DNA of 64,000 bases from Muribaculaceae bacterium (lineage in GTDB: Bacteria > Bacteroidota > Bacteroidia > Bacteroidales > Muribaculaceae): positions 39,879 to 103,878 of the forward strand of contig JAFRRT010000017.1 of assembly GCA_017427945.1 (NCBI GenBank). Reading direction: 5' to 3'. Shown piece after piece: positions 1 through 8,348 of the stretch; position 1 is the stretch's first letter; the number at the start of each line of letters is the position of its first letter. Below the pieces are notes generated by a model that saw nothing but the letters and a program-made list of their open reading frames with translations, did no database searches and was not told the DNA's origin. Both the position numbers and the translations under genes were made by a program.

Positions 1-1759
1 TCACCTTCAGCGTTTGGCCGGTATAGATGTAACCAAAGTCGAATTTGCTGACCTTTTCGGGCTTCAGATAGACGTTGCCAACCTCATAGGTCTGGTTATC
101 AATGAGGTTGATGTAGGGATTAAGTTGCGGATAAGTGGGACGGGAAATCCTCCGCGACAGGCTGGACGACAGTTGCCAGGGCTTGCTGACGCGATAATTC
201 AGCACCAGGTTCGGCGCCACAAAATAGCAGTTGCTCGATTCGTCCAGTTTATCCTTCTTACCCCTCAGCGTCACATGGCTGTACTCCAGTCGAAGGCCCG
301 CCTTCATCGATAGCTTTTCATTGAGTTTTGACGAGTACATGGCATAGGCGGCTGGAATCAACTCACGGTGGCGCAGGTCATTGCTTAGAGGAAGCGACAG
401 CTGCCATGATTCCGTTGCCGCATCAAACTCGTACATTTTGTGGTCGATATTGTTATGTCGATAAGTCAATTTCACGCCTGTTTCCAACTTGCCACGGCCC
501 CAAGGTGTCATATAGTCCAGTTGAAGCGTGGGAATGCGCGGATGTCCTCCCGATTTGGAACGCTGCACCATTTGACCGTCCTCGTAATAGTACGAAGGAC
601 GGTGGCCGTTGATAGCCGAAAGCGATACCATCACATTGAACTCCCGTCGCCCCGGATCGAAAAGACGTTTGTAGCCCAGGGAGCCTTCCACCATTTCGCG
701 GTTGAAGGCGATGTCGGTCTGTCTCAACTTTTCGCTGGGGATGCCGTCATTGACGTAGTGGTTGTGCATCGTCTGGAAGTTGTTCATCCTCGGGAAGCCC
801 ACCTTCATGTCGAGTGTCATCACGTCCCTTTTTGTCGCCTTATAGCTGACGTTCAACCCGAGGTTGTGGCCGGTGGTCTTCTTCGAGGCGTCCACAATCT
901 GGTCCAAGCTACTGGCCGTCTTCAGGATGTGCCGATGCAGTTCACTTTCTATCCAGTCTTTTTCCAACTTCCCGTTGTAGTTCATTCTGATACCCCATCG
1001 CCCGACGTTGTAACTCATGGCCAGATTGCCGTTCAAGAAATGAGTGACCCCGTAGTTGACTGATGCCATTGCGGTGAATGCCTCTGGGGCCTGTTTCTTT
1101 GATATGACGTTGATGATTCCGCCTGTGCCTTCCGAATCATATTTCACATCGGGGCTGGTTACGATGTCAATGCTTTGAACATTGGCTGCAGGAATGGCGC
1201 CGAGGCCGTCAAGAGTTGTAGGTATGCCATCCACCAAAATGAGTACATTGCTGTTGCCGCGAATGGCCACTTGTCCGTTGCCGTCAACAGTGACGGCAGC
1301 AGAGCTCTTGAGCGCATCCAGTACGGATCCTGTAGCGGCACTCATAGATGAAGCGATGTTCACACGTGTTCTTTCCAGTGTCACAGACTTGTCAGCGGCA
1401 CGGCCTGTCACTACAACACCCTCAAGTTGCATTGCCTTTTCTGACAATACGATTTGACCGACATCATGTATCTTTCCGTCGTTTAACTGCAGTTCTTTCA
1501 AAACGTCCTCATAGCCTACAGCGCTGACCTTCAATTTGACATTGCCCTTAAACGGACCTTTCAATATGAAGATACCAGTTGTGTCGGTCAACACGCCTGA
1601 GGTGACTTTCCCGTTTTGTATTAAAGACACTGAAGCGTACATCACTGGCGTCCCGTCTTCCTCAATGACAACACCCTTGACCGTTCTCGCCTCCTGTTGA
1701 GCAAATATGGTCAAACTTGCTAATGCTATAAGTATTATCAGTATCAGACGTTTCAGCAT
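1..1759 (-). CDS. TonB-dependent outer-membrane receptor, 3' end outside window
   Basis: The reading frame starts at the ATG complement at 1757-1759 and runs open to base 1, so only about 586 N-terminal residues are present. The first ~20 residues are a signal peptide ending near FAQQ. Next comes a carboxypeptidase-regulatory-like beta-sandwich (about residues 26-105) and a plug domain with the segment VVVTGR, then VLILVDGIP and YDSEGTGGIINVI. This arrangement matches the outer membrane beta-barrel family often annotated as PF14905 rather than SusC. Such proteins import large or scarce ligands across the outer membrane using TonB energy; the ligand cannot be read from sequence. It lies 29 nt downstream of the GNAT gene on the same strand and may be co-transcribed. 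Confidence 0.85.
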   Translation of the reverse strand, partial: MLKRLILIILIALASLTIFAQQEARTVKGVVIEEDGTPVMYASVSLIQNGKVTSGVLTDTTGIFILKGPFKGNVKLKVSAVGYEDVLKELQLNDGKIHDVGQIVLSEKAMQLEGVVVTGRAADKSVTLERTRVNIASSMSAATGSVLDALKSSAAVTVDGNGQVAIRGNSNVLILVDGIPTTLDGLGAIPAANVQSIDIVTSPDVKYDSEGTGGIINVISKKQAPEAFTAMASVNYGVTHFLNGNLAMSYNVGRWGIRMNYNGKLEKDWIESELHRHILKTASSLDQIVDASKKTTGHNLGLNVSYKATKRDVMTLDMKVGFPRMNNFQTMHNHYVNDGIPSEKLRQTDIAFNREMVEGSLGYKRLFDPGRREFNVMVSLSAINGHRPSYYYEDGQMVQRSKSGGHPRIPTLQLDYMTPWGRGKLETGVKLTYRHNNIDHKMYEFDAATESWQLSLPLSNDLRHRELIPAAYAMYSSKLNEKLSMKAGLRLEYSHVTLRGKKDKLDESSNCYFVAPNLVLNYRVSKPWQLSSSLSRRISRPTYPQLNPYINLIDNQTYEVGNVYLKPEKVSKFDFGYIYTGQTLKV

Positions 1760-1788
1760 AATTTTCGTTTCTGTTGGCAGGGTGGATG

Positions 1789-2319
1789 CTATTTCATTCT
1801 TTTCTCAAACTGGAACAGGCCGTCTTCCTGGTCAAACTGCTCAGGCATGTTCGGGTCGGGGTGATGTTCGTTGAAGAACTCGACTGCATGAAAGCCGCAG
1901 CGGTTGATGTAGAAGTGGATGTTGCGGCGGTCGAAATACGGGGTGCATGTCTCCCACAGTTCAACCTCGGAATGCATCGCCTCAATGGCCTTCCAGATTG
2001 CCTGGCCAATGCCCTTGCTCTGTACCCCCACCTTCACATAGAGGAACGCCAACTCGCCTTCATGTGTCAAACTATCGATGGTAATGATGGCACCTCCCAC
2101 ACGCTGACCATCGGCATCGACAGCCTCGTAGGCTTCGGCGCCCTCAGCCCTCAATGACCTGTAAAAGTCCTCATCAGGCAGCACCTGCCACTGGTTGGGG
2201 TCTTTTCCATCGTCTTTATTATATGTCTGGAAACCATGCTGGAACGCTTCCTGCATTTCTTCCTTGAAGGCGATAGTGTGCTCCTCAGAGAGCCTCATCA
2301 GTTGTATTTCCTTTTCCAT
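1789..2319 (-). CDS. GNAT family N-acetyltransferase
   Basis: A 176-residue protein with the acetyl-CoA-binding motif A of the GNAT fold, QSKGIG at residues 100-105, preceded by the beta-strand FLYVKVGV. A later segment, NIHFYINRCGFHAVEFF, is the usual C-terminal GNAT strand-helix. Members transfer an acetyl group to an amine of a small molecule or protein; the acceptor is not predictable. The gene sits between an FKBP relic and a TonB receptor, all on the minus strand, with a start 11 nt after the relic's stop codon. Confidence 0.8.
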   Translation of the reverse strand: MEKEIQLMRLSEEHTIAFKEEMQEAFQHGFQTYNKDDGKDPNQWQVLPDEDFYRSLRAEGAEAYEAVDADGQRVGGAIITIDSLTHEGELAFLYVKVGVQSKGIGQAIWKAIEAMHSEVELWETCTPYFDRRNIHFYINRCGFHAVEFFNEHHPDPNMPEQFDQEDGLFQFEKRMK

Positions 2320-2330
2320 TTTATGTCATT

Positions 2331-2402
2331 TTAATTGATGGCGAGCAGTTCGATGTCGAAGATGTGGTTAATTAGTCCGACGGGTATAAGCCTTACGAGA
2401 CC
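2331..2402 (-). pseudogene. Relic of an FKBP isomerase gene (last 23 codons)
   Basis: Read on the minus strand, these 72 bases are 23 open codons plus TAA, ending IFDIELLAIN. The last 33 nt, stop codon included, match the end of the intact FKBP gene at 3383-3787 (IFEIELLAIN) with one base difference. The upstream residues IPVGL also resemble FKBP's IPGG. There is no start codon and no room for the rest of the domain, because the hydrolase stop codon abuts at 2403. I infer that a tandem copy, or a rearrangement, left this tail between the hydrolase and GNAT genes. Confidence 0.7.
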
Positions 2403-3296
2403 TCAATCCATCTCTTGCAGCCAATCGGTAAGCACCTCGCAATACTCCTCATGAGCATCTACGAAACACATATGGCGGGAATGGCGGAACAGATGCCAAC
2501 GGCTGTGAGGAATGTGCTCGTAGAGCGAGGCGGCGACAACGGGCGTACAGATATCCTGCGTACCACTACAAATCAGTGTCGGCTGGGATATCTGGCTCAA
2601 CTGGTCGGTATATTCAAAATCTTTCAGGCTGCCAAGCGGCTGATACTCATTGGGGCCCCAACCATAGAGGTAAGCCTCTGAACCTGCACGCTTCGGACGT
2701 CTGAGACACTCTGGAGAGTGTTCATCAACGCTGGTCACGTAAAGCTCAAAATAGTGCTCGTTGGCACGCAAGTAATCTGGATCATCCCATTTCCCTGTAG
2801 CTTCTGCCCGTCTGATAGCCTCCTGATCTTCTGCCGACAGATACTTGATGAGCCGGTGCTGTTCACTGGCCCACAGCGAACTGGAAGCATGACCAGACGA
2901 GAGAATCAGCGACTTGATGCCAGCAGGCTTCTGATCTATCGCATACGCAATAGCCTGCATGGCGCCCCACGACTGTCCGAGAATGTGAACGGCGTCCAGA
3001 TGAAGATGTTCACGGATGGCGATGAGTTCGTCAATCCATGTCTTCAATGTCCACAGTTCTGGATGCCCGTCGAGATAAGAATTGCCGCAGCCGATCTGGT
3101 CGTATGAGATGACTTGCCGACCTGAATCGGCGATGCAGTCGAGCACCTCGAAATAATTGTGTGTACTGCCCGGACCGCCGTGAAGCAGCAACAAGGGAGC
3201 CTTCTCTGAAGGTTCGCCTACGATACGATAGTAGGTCTGGTAACCCATAAAGGGCATATAGCCCTCAGTGATGCGATTGTTCATATTAATATTCAA
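2403..3296 (-). CDS. Proline iminopeptidase-like alpha/beta hydrolase (S33)
   Basis: A 297-residue cytoplasmic alpha/beta hydrolase. The oxyanion motif HGGPG (about residues 39-43) is diagnostic of the S33 proline iminopeptidase group. The nucleophile elbow is GQSWG (about residues 107-111), the acidic residue lies in SGTQDICTP, and the catalytic His lies near the C-terminus in the segment RHSRHMCF. Length fits the family. Such enzymes release N-terminal proline or related residues from peptides, although some members act on other amides. The gene follows the FKBP gene by 86 nt on the same strand. Several methionines lie near the N-terminus; the fifth codon is also a plausible start. Confidence 0.82.
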   Translation of the reverse strand: MNINMNNRITEGYMPFMGYQTYYRIVGEPSEKAPLLLLHGGPGSTHNYFEVLDCIADSGRQVISYDQIGCGNSYLDGHPELWTLKTWIDELIAIREHLHLDAVHILGQSWGAMQAIAYAIDQKPAGIKSLILSSGHASSSLWASEQHRLIKYLSAEDQEAIRRAEATGKWDDPDYLRANEHYFELYVTSVDEHSPECLRRPKRAGSEAYLYGWGPNEYQPLGSLKDFEYTDQLSQISQPTLICSGTQDICTPVVAASLYEHIPHSRWHLFRHSRHMCFVDAHEEYCEVLTDWLQEMD

Positions 3297-3382
3297 CGTT
3301 TTAGTTATCTTCCGTTTTAGGATGCAAAGATAGCGATTTCTCGCAACACACTTGTGCTGTTACTTTTTTTTGCCTCTTGCTG

Positions 3383-3787
3383 TTAATTGATGGCGAGCAG
3401 TTCGATTTCGAAGATGAGGGTGGAGCCGCCGGGGATGCCTGGTTGCGAGAATTTTCCATAGCCCATCTCGGCAGGTATATAGACTTCCCATCGGTCGCCG
3501 ATGTGCATTTGCTGCATGGCGATGATCCAGCCCTCAATGAGGTCGCGCAGTCGGCACGCCAGGGGCACGTCACCACGGCTGCTGTCGAATGTCGCCCCAT
3601 CGATGGTCTTACCCGTGTAATGGGCGGTGATCACGTTGCCGGGCGTGGGAGTCGCACTCGAGTGGTCTCCCTCGGCCAGCACCTTATAGTAAACGCCTTT
3701 AGGCAGTGCCATCACACCGTCCTCCTTTGACTTCGCCACCAGCCACTCCTTGTTGGCCTGCGCGTATTGATTTTTGTTCTTCTTCAT
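3383..3787 (-). CDS. FKBP-type peptidyl-prolyl cis-trans isomerase
   Basis: A 134-residue protein with a C-terminal FKBP domain (about residues 40-134): VTAHYTG-like strand, FDSS, a helix with LIEGW, YIPAEMGYG and the terminal LIFEIELL strand. It catalyses cis-trans isomerisation of peptidyl-proline bonds during folding. No signal peptide is visible, so it is probably cytoplasmic. The frame stays open to a methionine at 3820. I chose the start at 3787 because a -7 box lies at 3807-3814, inside that extension, and because MKKNKNQ is a more natural N-terminus. The gene heads a minus-strand set with the hydrolase. Confidence 0.85.
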   Translation of the reverse strand: MKKNKNQYAQANKEWLVAKSKEDGVMALPKGVYYKVLAEGDHSSATPTPGNVITAHYTGKTIDGATFDSSRGDVPLACRLRDLIEGWIIAMQQMHIGDRWEVYIPAEMGYGKFSQPGIPGGSTLIFEIELLAIN

Positions 3788-3806
3788 ATCAAAACCATTT
3801 TCACTG

Positions 3807-3814
3807 CAAAAATA
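3807..3814 (-). promoter_or_regulatory. -7 box of the FKBP gene
   Basis: On the minus strand these bases read TATTTTTG, fitting the Bacteroidetes -7 consensus TAnnTTTG. The box ends 20 nt before the chosen FKBP start at 3787. No convincing TTTG was found at the -33 position. Confidence 0.5.
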
Positions 3815-4114
3815 CAGCATATTATTCTAACCTAGCCAAGCAATATGCAAGAAAACCATTCTATGGCCCCTCAGAATGATCTCTACGGCCTGTTTTTACA
3901 CCTTTTTAGTCATGCCCAAAATAATAATCCCATGTTTTTGCTATTCTTGGGGCTATCGTTCTCGGTGTACATCTCGACACCGTCATTGGATAGGCAGGTA
4001 TTAAAGACAACAAAAAAAGAGTGCCTTATCGGCACTCTTTGGCTAAAAAATGGAAATGCACCTCACGGTAGCAAATCGCTTTTCTCTAAAAGTGTTACAC
4101 CTGAGTTTGGTGTG
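3815..4114. other. Intergenic region with terminator and a possible gene remnant
   Basis: This holds the terminator at 4016-4040. Between about 3920 and 4015 the minus strand has a short open stretch of roughly 35 codons with protein-like residues (NDGVEMYTEN) but no start in context. It could be the end of a decayed gene. The plus-strand frame running into the neighbouring gene at 3845-4234 is not convincing as a gene. Confidence 0.4.
4016..4040. terminator. Bidirectional intrinsic terminator
   Basis: A 10-bp perfect stem (AAAGAGTGCC with GGCACTCTTT, loop TTATC) with an A-rich run on one side and T-rich sequence read from the other strand. It lies 75 nt past the stop of the metallo-beta-lactamase/rubredoxin gene and is its likely terminator. 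Confidence 0.75.
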
Positions 4115-5056
4115 TTATGCTTTGTTGAACTTTTCCTTTCCTTGCTTGCAGCGGGGGCAGCGCCAGTCGTCGGGCAGGTCTTCAAAGGCTATGCCGTCGT
4201 GCTCGGCAGGGTCATACACATAGCCGCAGATTGAGCAGACATACTTGCCCGAGGCCTCCTTCTCAGAGAAGTCCACTTCGGCAAGCACTGTCGGCACAGG
4301 ATTGTCGAGGTCCATCACGCGCTTGGCTTCAAGGTTCTCATAGCCTTGCGGTGAATGGGTACTGCAATACACAGTGGGGTTATTACGAATGAACTCTCTC
4401 ACACGGTCAAGTGTCTCGCGCGCTGCGGGCAGGTCATCGAAGACTACCGAGAGTTTGTTCTCGTGCAAAGCTTCGTCGGCGTAGGTGATGTCACCATGAA
4501 GCATGTAGAACAGCCCGCCATCTTCCACCACGATGATACTGTTGCCATGGGTGTGACCCTTGGCCTTGATGAAGTAGATGCCGTCACATATCTTCTGCGA
4601 CTCGGGGAAGTTGTGGTAGGCTCCATCGGTAAAGGTTACAGGAACCAGATTGGTCAAGCCTTGCAGCTCATCGGCTCCCATCTCGTCGGCATTGACATAG
4701 ACCTTGGCGTTGGGGAAAGAACGCAACTCGCCTGAATGGTCGGCGTGCTTGTGGGTGAGCAGAATCTTGGTTACCTGTTCGGGACGGTAGCCCAAGGCGG
4801 CAAGCGCATCCATATAACTGCAGATGTCCTTGCCGGTGAAGGCCAGCGAGCTCTCGTCTGGGTTTTCCTCGGGTGTGCCTGCCGGAATTCCAGTATCAAC
4901 CAAAATCACCTCCGTGCCTGTGTCTATCAAAAAGTTCTGAAGACTGCCACGATAGCGGATGTTGTGGTCAAACTTTTCCATTCCCTCCTCGCCGCCGAAG
5001 ACGAAAGGTTGAGTATAAAACCCGTCACGTCTGAATTTAACTGCTTTGATTTCCAT
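4115..5056 (-). CDS. Metallo-beta-lactamase-fold hydrolase fused to rubredoxin
   Basis: A 313-residue two-domain protein. Residues ~1-240 are an MBL fold with H102, H104, D106 and H107 (THKHADH), further ligand candidates at GHTHG (168-171), D189 in HGDI and H234. This matches the lactonase-like, two-metal hydrolase group. Residues ~270-313 are a complete rubredoxin with the Fe(Cys)4 ligands C274, C277, C300 and C303 and the typical GYVYDP stretch. Flavorubredoxins pair an MBL-type diiron domain with flavodoxin and rubredoxin, but no flavodoxin domain is present here. I infer a redox-linked enzyme, or a hydrolase with its own electron carrier. The ZIP gene lies 26 nt upstream and may share its transcript. 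Confidence 0.85.
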   Translation of the reverse strand: MEIKAVKFRRDGFYTQPFVFGGEEGMEKFDHNIRYRGSLQNFLIDTGTEVILVDTGIPAGTPEENPDESSLAFTGKDICSYMDALAALGYRPEQVTKILLTHKHADHSGELRSFPNAKVYVNADEMGADELQGLTNLVPVTFTDGAYHNFPESQKICDGIYFIKAKGHTHGNSIIVVEDGGLFYMLHGDITYADEALHENKLSVVFDDLPAARETLDRVREFIRNNPTVYCSTHSPQGYENLEAKRVMDLDNPVPTVLAEVDFSEKEASGKYVCSICGYVYDPAEHDGIAFEDLPDDWRCPRCKQGKEKFNKA

Positions 5057-5081
5057 TGTATTCTCTTTATTTATTATTGTT

Positions 5082-5861
5082 TTATCCTAACACTATATCG
5101 AGCACCATCATCAGCACAAAACCGATGGCAAAACCGATGGTGCCGAGGTTGCTGTGCTCGCCCTGTGAGGCTTCAGGGATGAGTTCCTCAACGACGACAT
5201 ACAGCATTGAGCCTGCCGCAAATGCGAGCAGGAAGGGCAATATGGGTTGCAGCGTAGAAGCCAGCAAAATGATTGTGATGCTCCCTATAGGCTCAACCAG
5301 TCCGCTGAGCGCGCCAATGGCAAAAGCTCTCTTGCGCGTGTTTCCCTCGGCTCTTAGGGGCATTGAGATAATCGCCCCCTCGGGTATGTTCTGAATGGCG
5401 ATGCCCAGCGAAACCGCCAGGGCGCTCGCCGCGGTCATATCGCAGACGCCCTGCAGCATGGTGGCGATTACCACGCCTACTGCCATCCCTTCGGGAATGT
5501 TATGGATGGTGACGGCCAACGCCAACATCGAAGTGCGCGACAAGTGACTTTGCGGGCCTTCAGGACTGCTGTCGCCGGGGTGGAGGTGGGGAATAAGCAC
5601 ATCAATCAAATACAGGAATCCCATACCCGCCAATAGGCCCGTGGCAGCCGGCGCCACCGAAGCAAAGCCGTCACAGCCCGCCATCTCAATGCTCGGCAAA
5701 AGCAGTGACCACACTGCCGCAGCGACCATCACACCCGATGCGAAGCCAAGAAGCGAGCGTTGCAGCCGCCCCGACATTGTGTCGCGCATCAGGAACACGA
5801 ATGCTGCGCCGAGCACTGTGCCGGCGAAGGGTACAGTAAGGGCGAGGGCAAGTCCGTCCAT
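5082..5861 (-). CDS. ZIP family divalent metal transporter
   Basis: A 259-residue inner-membrane protein with about eight hydrophobic segments. It carries the two family signatures in helices 4 and 5: HNIPEG (120-125) and QNIPEG (157-162), which form the metal path in ZupT-like proteins. A short His-containing loop (PHLHPGD) lies before them. Family members take up zinc, iron or manganese into the cytoplasm. It is followed closely by the MBL/rubredoxin gene and preceded by a terminator that separates it from the bacterioferritin pair. Confidence 0.88.
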   Translation of the reverse strand: MDGLALALTVPFAGTVLGAAFVFLMRDTMSGRLQRSLLGFASGVMVAAAVWSLLLPSIEMAGCDGFASVAPAATGLLAGMGFLYLIDVLIPHLHPGDSSPEGPQSHLSRTSMLALAVTIHNIPEGMAVGVVIATMLQGVCDMTAASALAVSLGIAIQNIPEGAIISMPLRAEGNTRKRAFAIGALSGLVEPIGSITIILLASTLQPILPFLLAFAAGSMLYVVVEELIPEASQGEHSNLGTIGFAIGFVLMMVLDIVLG

Positions 5862-5873
5862 ATCACTTATAAA

Positions 5874-5907
5874 ACGAAAAGGGCAACTATCAGAATGCCC
5901 TTTTCGT
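5874..5907 (-). terminator. Intrinsic terminator after the winged-helix gene
   Basis: A 12-bp stem (ACGAAAAGGGCA with TGCCCTTTTCGT) around a 10-nt loop, 16 nt past the stop of the small regulator gene. The stem carries its own A/T runs, so it could work on either strand. Confidence 0.7.
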
Positions 5908-5923
5908 AAAGAAGTCTAAATTG

Positions 5924-6103
5924 TTATTTTGCCGGTTCCCACTTGCAGCGGACGGGCGACACAATGGCGCCCTCTTTCTTCAACTCGGCGAATGCCTTGT
6001 CAACGACCTTGCGGTCAAGTCCCGCCAACTCGGCAACCTTGCCTGCGTTCAAAGGCACACCTGCCTTGCGCATCACTTCTAATACTTGTTCTTTTGCTTC
6101 CAT
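5924..6103 (-). CDS. Small winged-helix-like protein, 59 aa
   Basis: A 59-residue protein starting MEAKEQVLEVM and ending PVRCKWEPAK. The pattern is helix, then a helix-turn-helix-like section (LNAGKVAELAGLD, then KVVDKAFAELKKEG), then a short beta wing. This is typical of very small conserved Bacteroidales proteins annotated as transcriptional regulators; its DNA target is unknown. The start lies 11 nt after the bacterioferritin stop, so the two are very likely one operon, closed by the terminator at 5874-5907. Confidence 0.75.
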   Translation of the reverse strand: MEAKEQVLEVMRKAGVPLNAGKVAELAGLDRKVVDKAFAELKKEGAIVSPVRCKWEPAK

Positions 6104-6114
6104 CGTTGCTTGAT

Positions 6115-6570
6115 TTAGAGTTGCTTGATAAGCCAGTTCTGAAGTCCAATCATCTCGATGAGTTCAAGCTGTTCCTGTGACCAGTAGAGGTCTTCTTCCT
6201 CATCGGCGAGGTAGGCCTTCATGATGTCGTAGGTGGTGGGGTCGTCACGAAGTTCAGCCATGCACTTGTAGAGCATATCAACGCCTTTCTCCTGAATGGC
6301 GAGATCGGCCTTAATGTAGTCCACGGGAGCAGCAATGAGGTCGCGAGCCTTTGCGCCTTCAAACTTCACATCGCCGCCAAGGTCAAGGATGCGGTCAACG
6401 AATTTTTCAACCCAACCCATCTCCTCGGTGAAGTGGTTAATGTACTTGTCGCCCAATTGGCCGAAACCTTGCGCCTTGAAAAGTTGTCCTTGCAGTTTGT
6501 GAACTAAAGCGCCCTCGGTGAGGCCGGTAACGAAGAACTGTAATGCTTCAATTGTTTTTTTCTTATCCAT
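6115..6570 (-). CDS. Bacterioferritin / ferritin-like protein
   Basis: A 151-residue all-helical protein with spaced acidic ligands typical of ferritin-like four-helix bundles: EGALVHKLQGQ, HFTEEMGWVEKF, and the late YLADEEEDLYW segment. Annotated relatives are bacterioferritins that store iron or protect DNA in the cytoplasm. A haem-ligating methionine cannot be assigned with confidence. The gene has its own consensus promoter (6606-6636) and is divergent from an AraC regulator. The following small winged-helix gene probably shares its transcript. Confidence 0.85.
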   Translation of the reverse strand: MDKKKTIEALQFFVTGLTEGALVHKLQGQLFKAQGFGQLGDKYINHFTEEMGWVEKFVDRILDLGGDVKFEGAKARDLIAAPVDYIKADLAIQEKGVDMLYKCMAELRDDPTTYDIMKAYLADEEEDLYWSQEQLELIEMIGLQNWLIKQL

Positions 6571-6605
6571 TTTTGATACGATTTATAATAGTTTTATATG
6601 CACTG

Positions 6606-6636
6606 CAAAAATACTGCGATGCCACGATGCGGCAAA
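6606..6636 (-). promoter_or_regulatory. Bacteroidetes promoter of the bacterioferritin gene
   Basis: Minus strand: TTTG at 6636-6633, 19 nt spacer, TATTTTTG at 6613-6606. Both elements and the spacing match the known -33/-7 consensus. The leader to the ATG at 6570 is about 30 nt. Confidence 0.75.
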
Positions 6637-6687
6637 ATTTTCTGCGAACCAATGATTATCCCAAACGAAACATTAATACTTTTTTAC

Positions 6688-6695
6688 TATCTTTG
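6688..6695 (+). promoter_or_regulatory. -7 box of the AraC gene at 6719
   Basis: TATCTTTG, matching TAnnTTTG, 23 nt before the ATG. The start is about 75 bp from the divergent bacterioferritin promoter, so a regulator bound here could touch both. Confidence 0.6.
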
Positions 6696-6718
6696 CCTCG
6701 TCAAAGATTTTTAATGAT

Positions 6719-7591
6719 ATGTATAATCTTCAAGAATACTATAACAAGTTCGGCAAGGAACACTTGAATGAACTATGGAATGGCAAAATGGCCTGTGCCT
6801 TTTTCAATAACACGCGCGCATTGACAACCAATGAGATGACCGAATCGCTCAAGTGCTACTCATTCACTCTGATTATACAGGGGAAAATGACGCTCATGAA
6901 CGGTGACCATCAACTTTCATTTTCCGAGAACGACATTTACACTTACTATCCCGGCAGTTTGGTGCACATCATTGATGTAAGCGACGATTTCAAAGACATT
7001 TGTTTGTTTGTTGACGAACAGATGACCCACAACGCGCAAGCGTTCCGCAACCTGTTGAGGGCATCAATGATACCCCTGTCACAGTTCGGCAAATCAAAAT
7101 TGTCGCTGACAAAAGACGATGCGAGCAGGGTGCATTCGGTCATGATGCTGATAAGCGAGTACATATCACAGACTTTGTCGCTGAAAAATGAGATATTGGA
7201 AATGCTTTACTCCGTGTTCATTGACGATTTAATCAGTATCCAAGCGTTTGAAAAAACACGGTTTTCGATTTCGAAACAATCTGAGGAAATCTTCATTTCA
7301 TTTTACGCCTTGTTGCAGAAAAACTACATAGAGCAACATAACATCGGTTTCTATGCCGACTCATTGAATATCACCACCACCTACCTTTCCCGCATAGTGA
7401 AAACCATATCGGGAAGAACAGTGATGGAATATATCAACGAGATGCTGGCCATCGAAGCCACATGGCTCATTAAGTCAACTAATCTCACCATTGCCCAGAT
7501 AGCCGACCGACTGAACTTTTCAACATCGGCAGCATTTGATAAATTTTATAAGCGGATGCGTGGCTGCTCCCCGTTGACCTTGAGAGAATAA
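6719..7591 (+). CDS. AraC family transcriptional regulator
   Basis: A 290-residue cytoplasmic regulator. Residues ~20-110 form a cupin-like sensor (FTLIIQGKMTLMNG, then YYPGSLVHIIDV). Residues ~190-290 carry two helix-turn-helix motifs: IGFYADSLNITTTYLSRIVK and LTIAQIADRLNFSTSAAFDKFYKR, the latter ending with the family's SPLTLR. AraC proteins bind promoters when a small ligand is sensed. The gene is divergent from the bacterioferritin/winged-helix pair. The HAD gene downstream has its own promoter box. Confidence 0.88.
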   Translation: MYNLQEYYNKFGKEHLNELWNGKMACAFFNNTRALTTNEMTESLKCYSFTLIIQGKMTLMNGDHQLSFSENDIYTYYPGSLVHIIDVSDDFKDICLFVDEQMTHNAQAFRNLLRASMIPLSQFGKSKLSLTKDDASRVHSVMMLISEYISQTLSLKNEILEMLYSVFIDDLISIQAFEKTRFSISKQSEEIFISFYALLQKNYIEQHNIGFYADSLNITTTYLSRIVKTISGRTVMEYINEMLAIEATWLIKSTNLTIAQIADRLNFSTSAAFDKFYKRMRGCSPLTLRE

Positions 7592-7690
7592 ATCCGAAAG
7601 CCCCCGTGTCATCATTGTTCGCCTGTTACATGAACCGCCCTATGGGCGGGTATTTAAGCAATCCCCCACTCTGCTACTTTCGGATTTATT
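7587..7690. repeat. 12-bp inverted repeat around a small GC-rich hairpin
   Basis: AATAAATCCGAA at 7587-7598 is repeated inverted at 7679-7690. Inside lies a hairpin (CCGCCC/GGGCGG, 7636-7650). The left arm overlaps the AraC stop codon and the right arm runs to just before the HAD -7 box, so it may act as a terminator of the first gene or an operator of the second. No T-run follows either stem. Confidence 0.45.
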
Positions 7691-7693
7691 GAC

Positions 7694-7701
7694 TATCTTT
7701 G
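7694..7701 (+). promoter_or_regulatory. -7 box of the HAD gene
   Basis: TATCTTTG, 41 nt before the ATG at 7743. No clear -33 element is present at the usual distance. Confidence 0.55.
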
Positions 7702-7742
7702 TCCTATCTTGTAATCTGTAATCATTAAAACTGTCACTCTAA

Positions 7743-8348
7743 ATGATTAAGAATCTTATATTTGACTTCGGCAAGGTACTGGTGTGTTATGACTTCCCAG
7801 TATTTCTGAAGACCATCATTGACGATGAGGAGGAATGTCGCAGATTTGAGGCGCTTGTCTGCAGCGAGGAGTTTGTCAGTCGATGCGATTTGGGCAAGGA
7901 TTCATTTATCGATATCATTAGGGAGTGTCAGGAGAAATACCCCCACTGGAAAAACCAATTGCAGGAGTACTACGACAGGCAGCTTGACGTGGTAACCGTC
8001 GAAATGCCTGGAATGCGTGACCTGCTCACACGGCTCAAAGCCAACGGCTACCGCTTGTATGGCCTCACCAACTGGAGCAATGTGGTATATGACGTCATCG
8101 AGAAATTCGACATCCTGAATATGATGGATGACAGGCTCATCTCCAGCGAGGAACTATTGATAAAACCCGACGTGGCAATTTACGACCGCATGTGCGAAAA
8201 GTTCGGACTCATCAAGGAAGAGTGCCTGTTTACCGATGACCGACAAGCCAACATCGACGGTGCTAGGGCAGCAGGAATGCCTGCCGTGCTGTTTACCGAT
8301 GCACGCCAGTATGAAGAAGACCTAAAAAGATTGAAAATATCACTCTAG
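7743..8348 (+). CDS. HAD superfamily phosphatase (YihX-like)
   Basis: A 201-residue cytoplasmic hydrolase. Motif I is FDFGKVL with nucleophile D8; the +2 position is Gly, as in YihX-type enzymes, rather than the Asp of classical phosphatases. Motif II is LTNWS, motif III contributes the lysine of IKPD, and motif IV is FTDDRQANIDGA. An alpha-helical cap lies between motifs I and II. Relatives dephosphorylate sugar phosphates; the substrate here is unknown. Its last 9 bases overlap the end of the convergent cupin gene. Confidence 0.85.
   Translation: MIKNLIFDFGKVLVCYDFPVFLKTIIDDEEECRRFEALVCSEEFVSRCDLGKDSFIDIIRECQEKYPHWKNQLQEYYDRQLDVVTVEMPGMRDLLTRLKANGYRLYGLTNWSNVVYDVIEKFDILNMMDDRLISSEELLIKPDVAIYDRMCEKFGLIKEECLFTDDRQANIDGARAAGMPAVLFTDARQYEEDLKRLKISL

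Noticed and set aside
440-1063. Plus-strand frame of 207 codons at the left edge
   Set aside because: The minus strand encodes a clear TonB receptor with plug motifs through this stretch.
3845-4234. Plus-strand frame of 129 codons in the gap before the MBL/rubredoxin gene
   Set aside because: It runs through a terminator and into the rubredoxin part of the opposite gene, and its residues are not protein-like.
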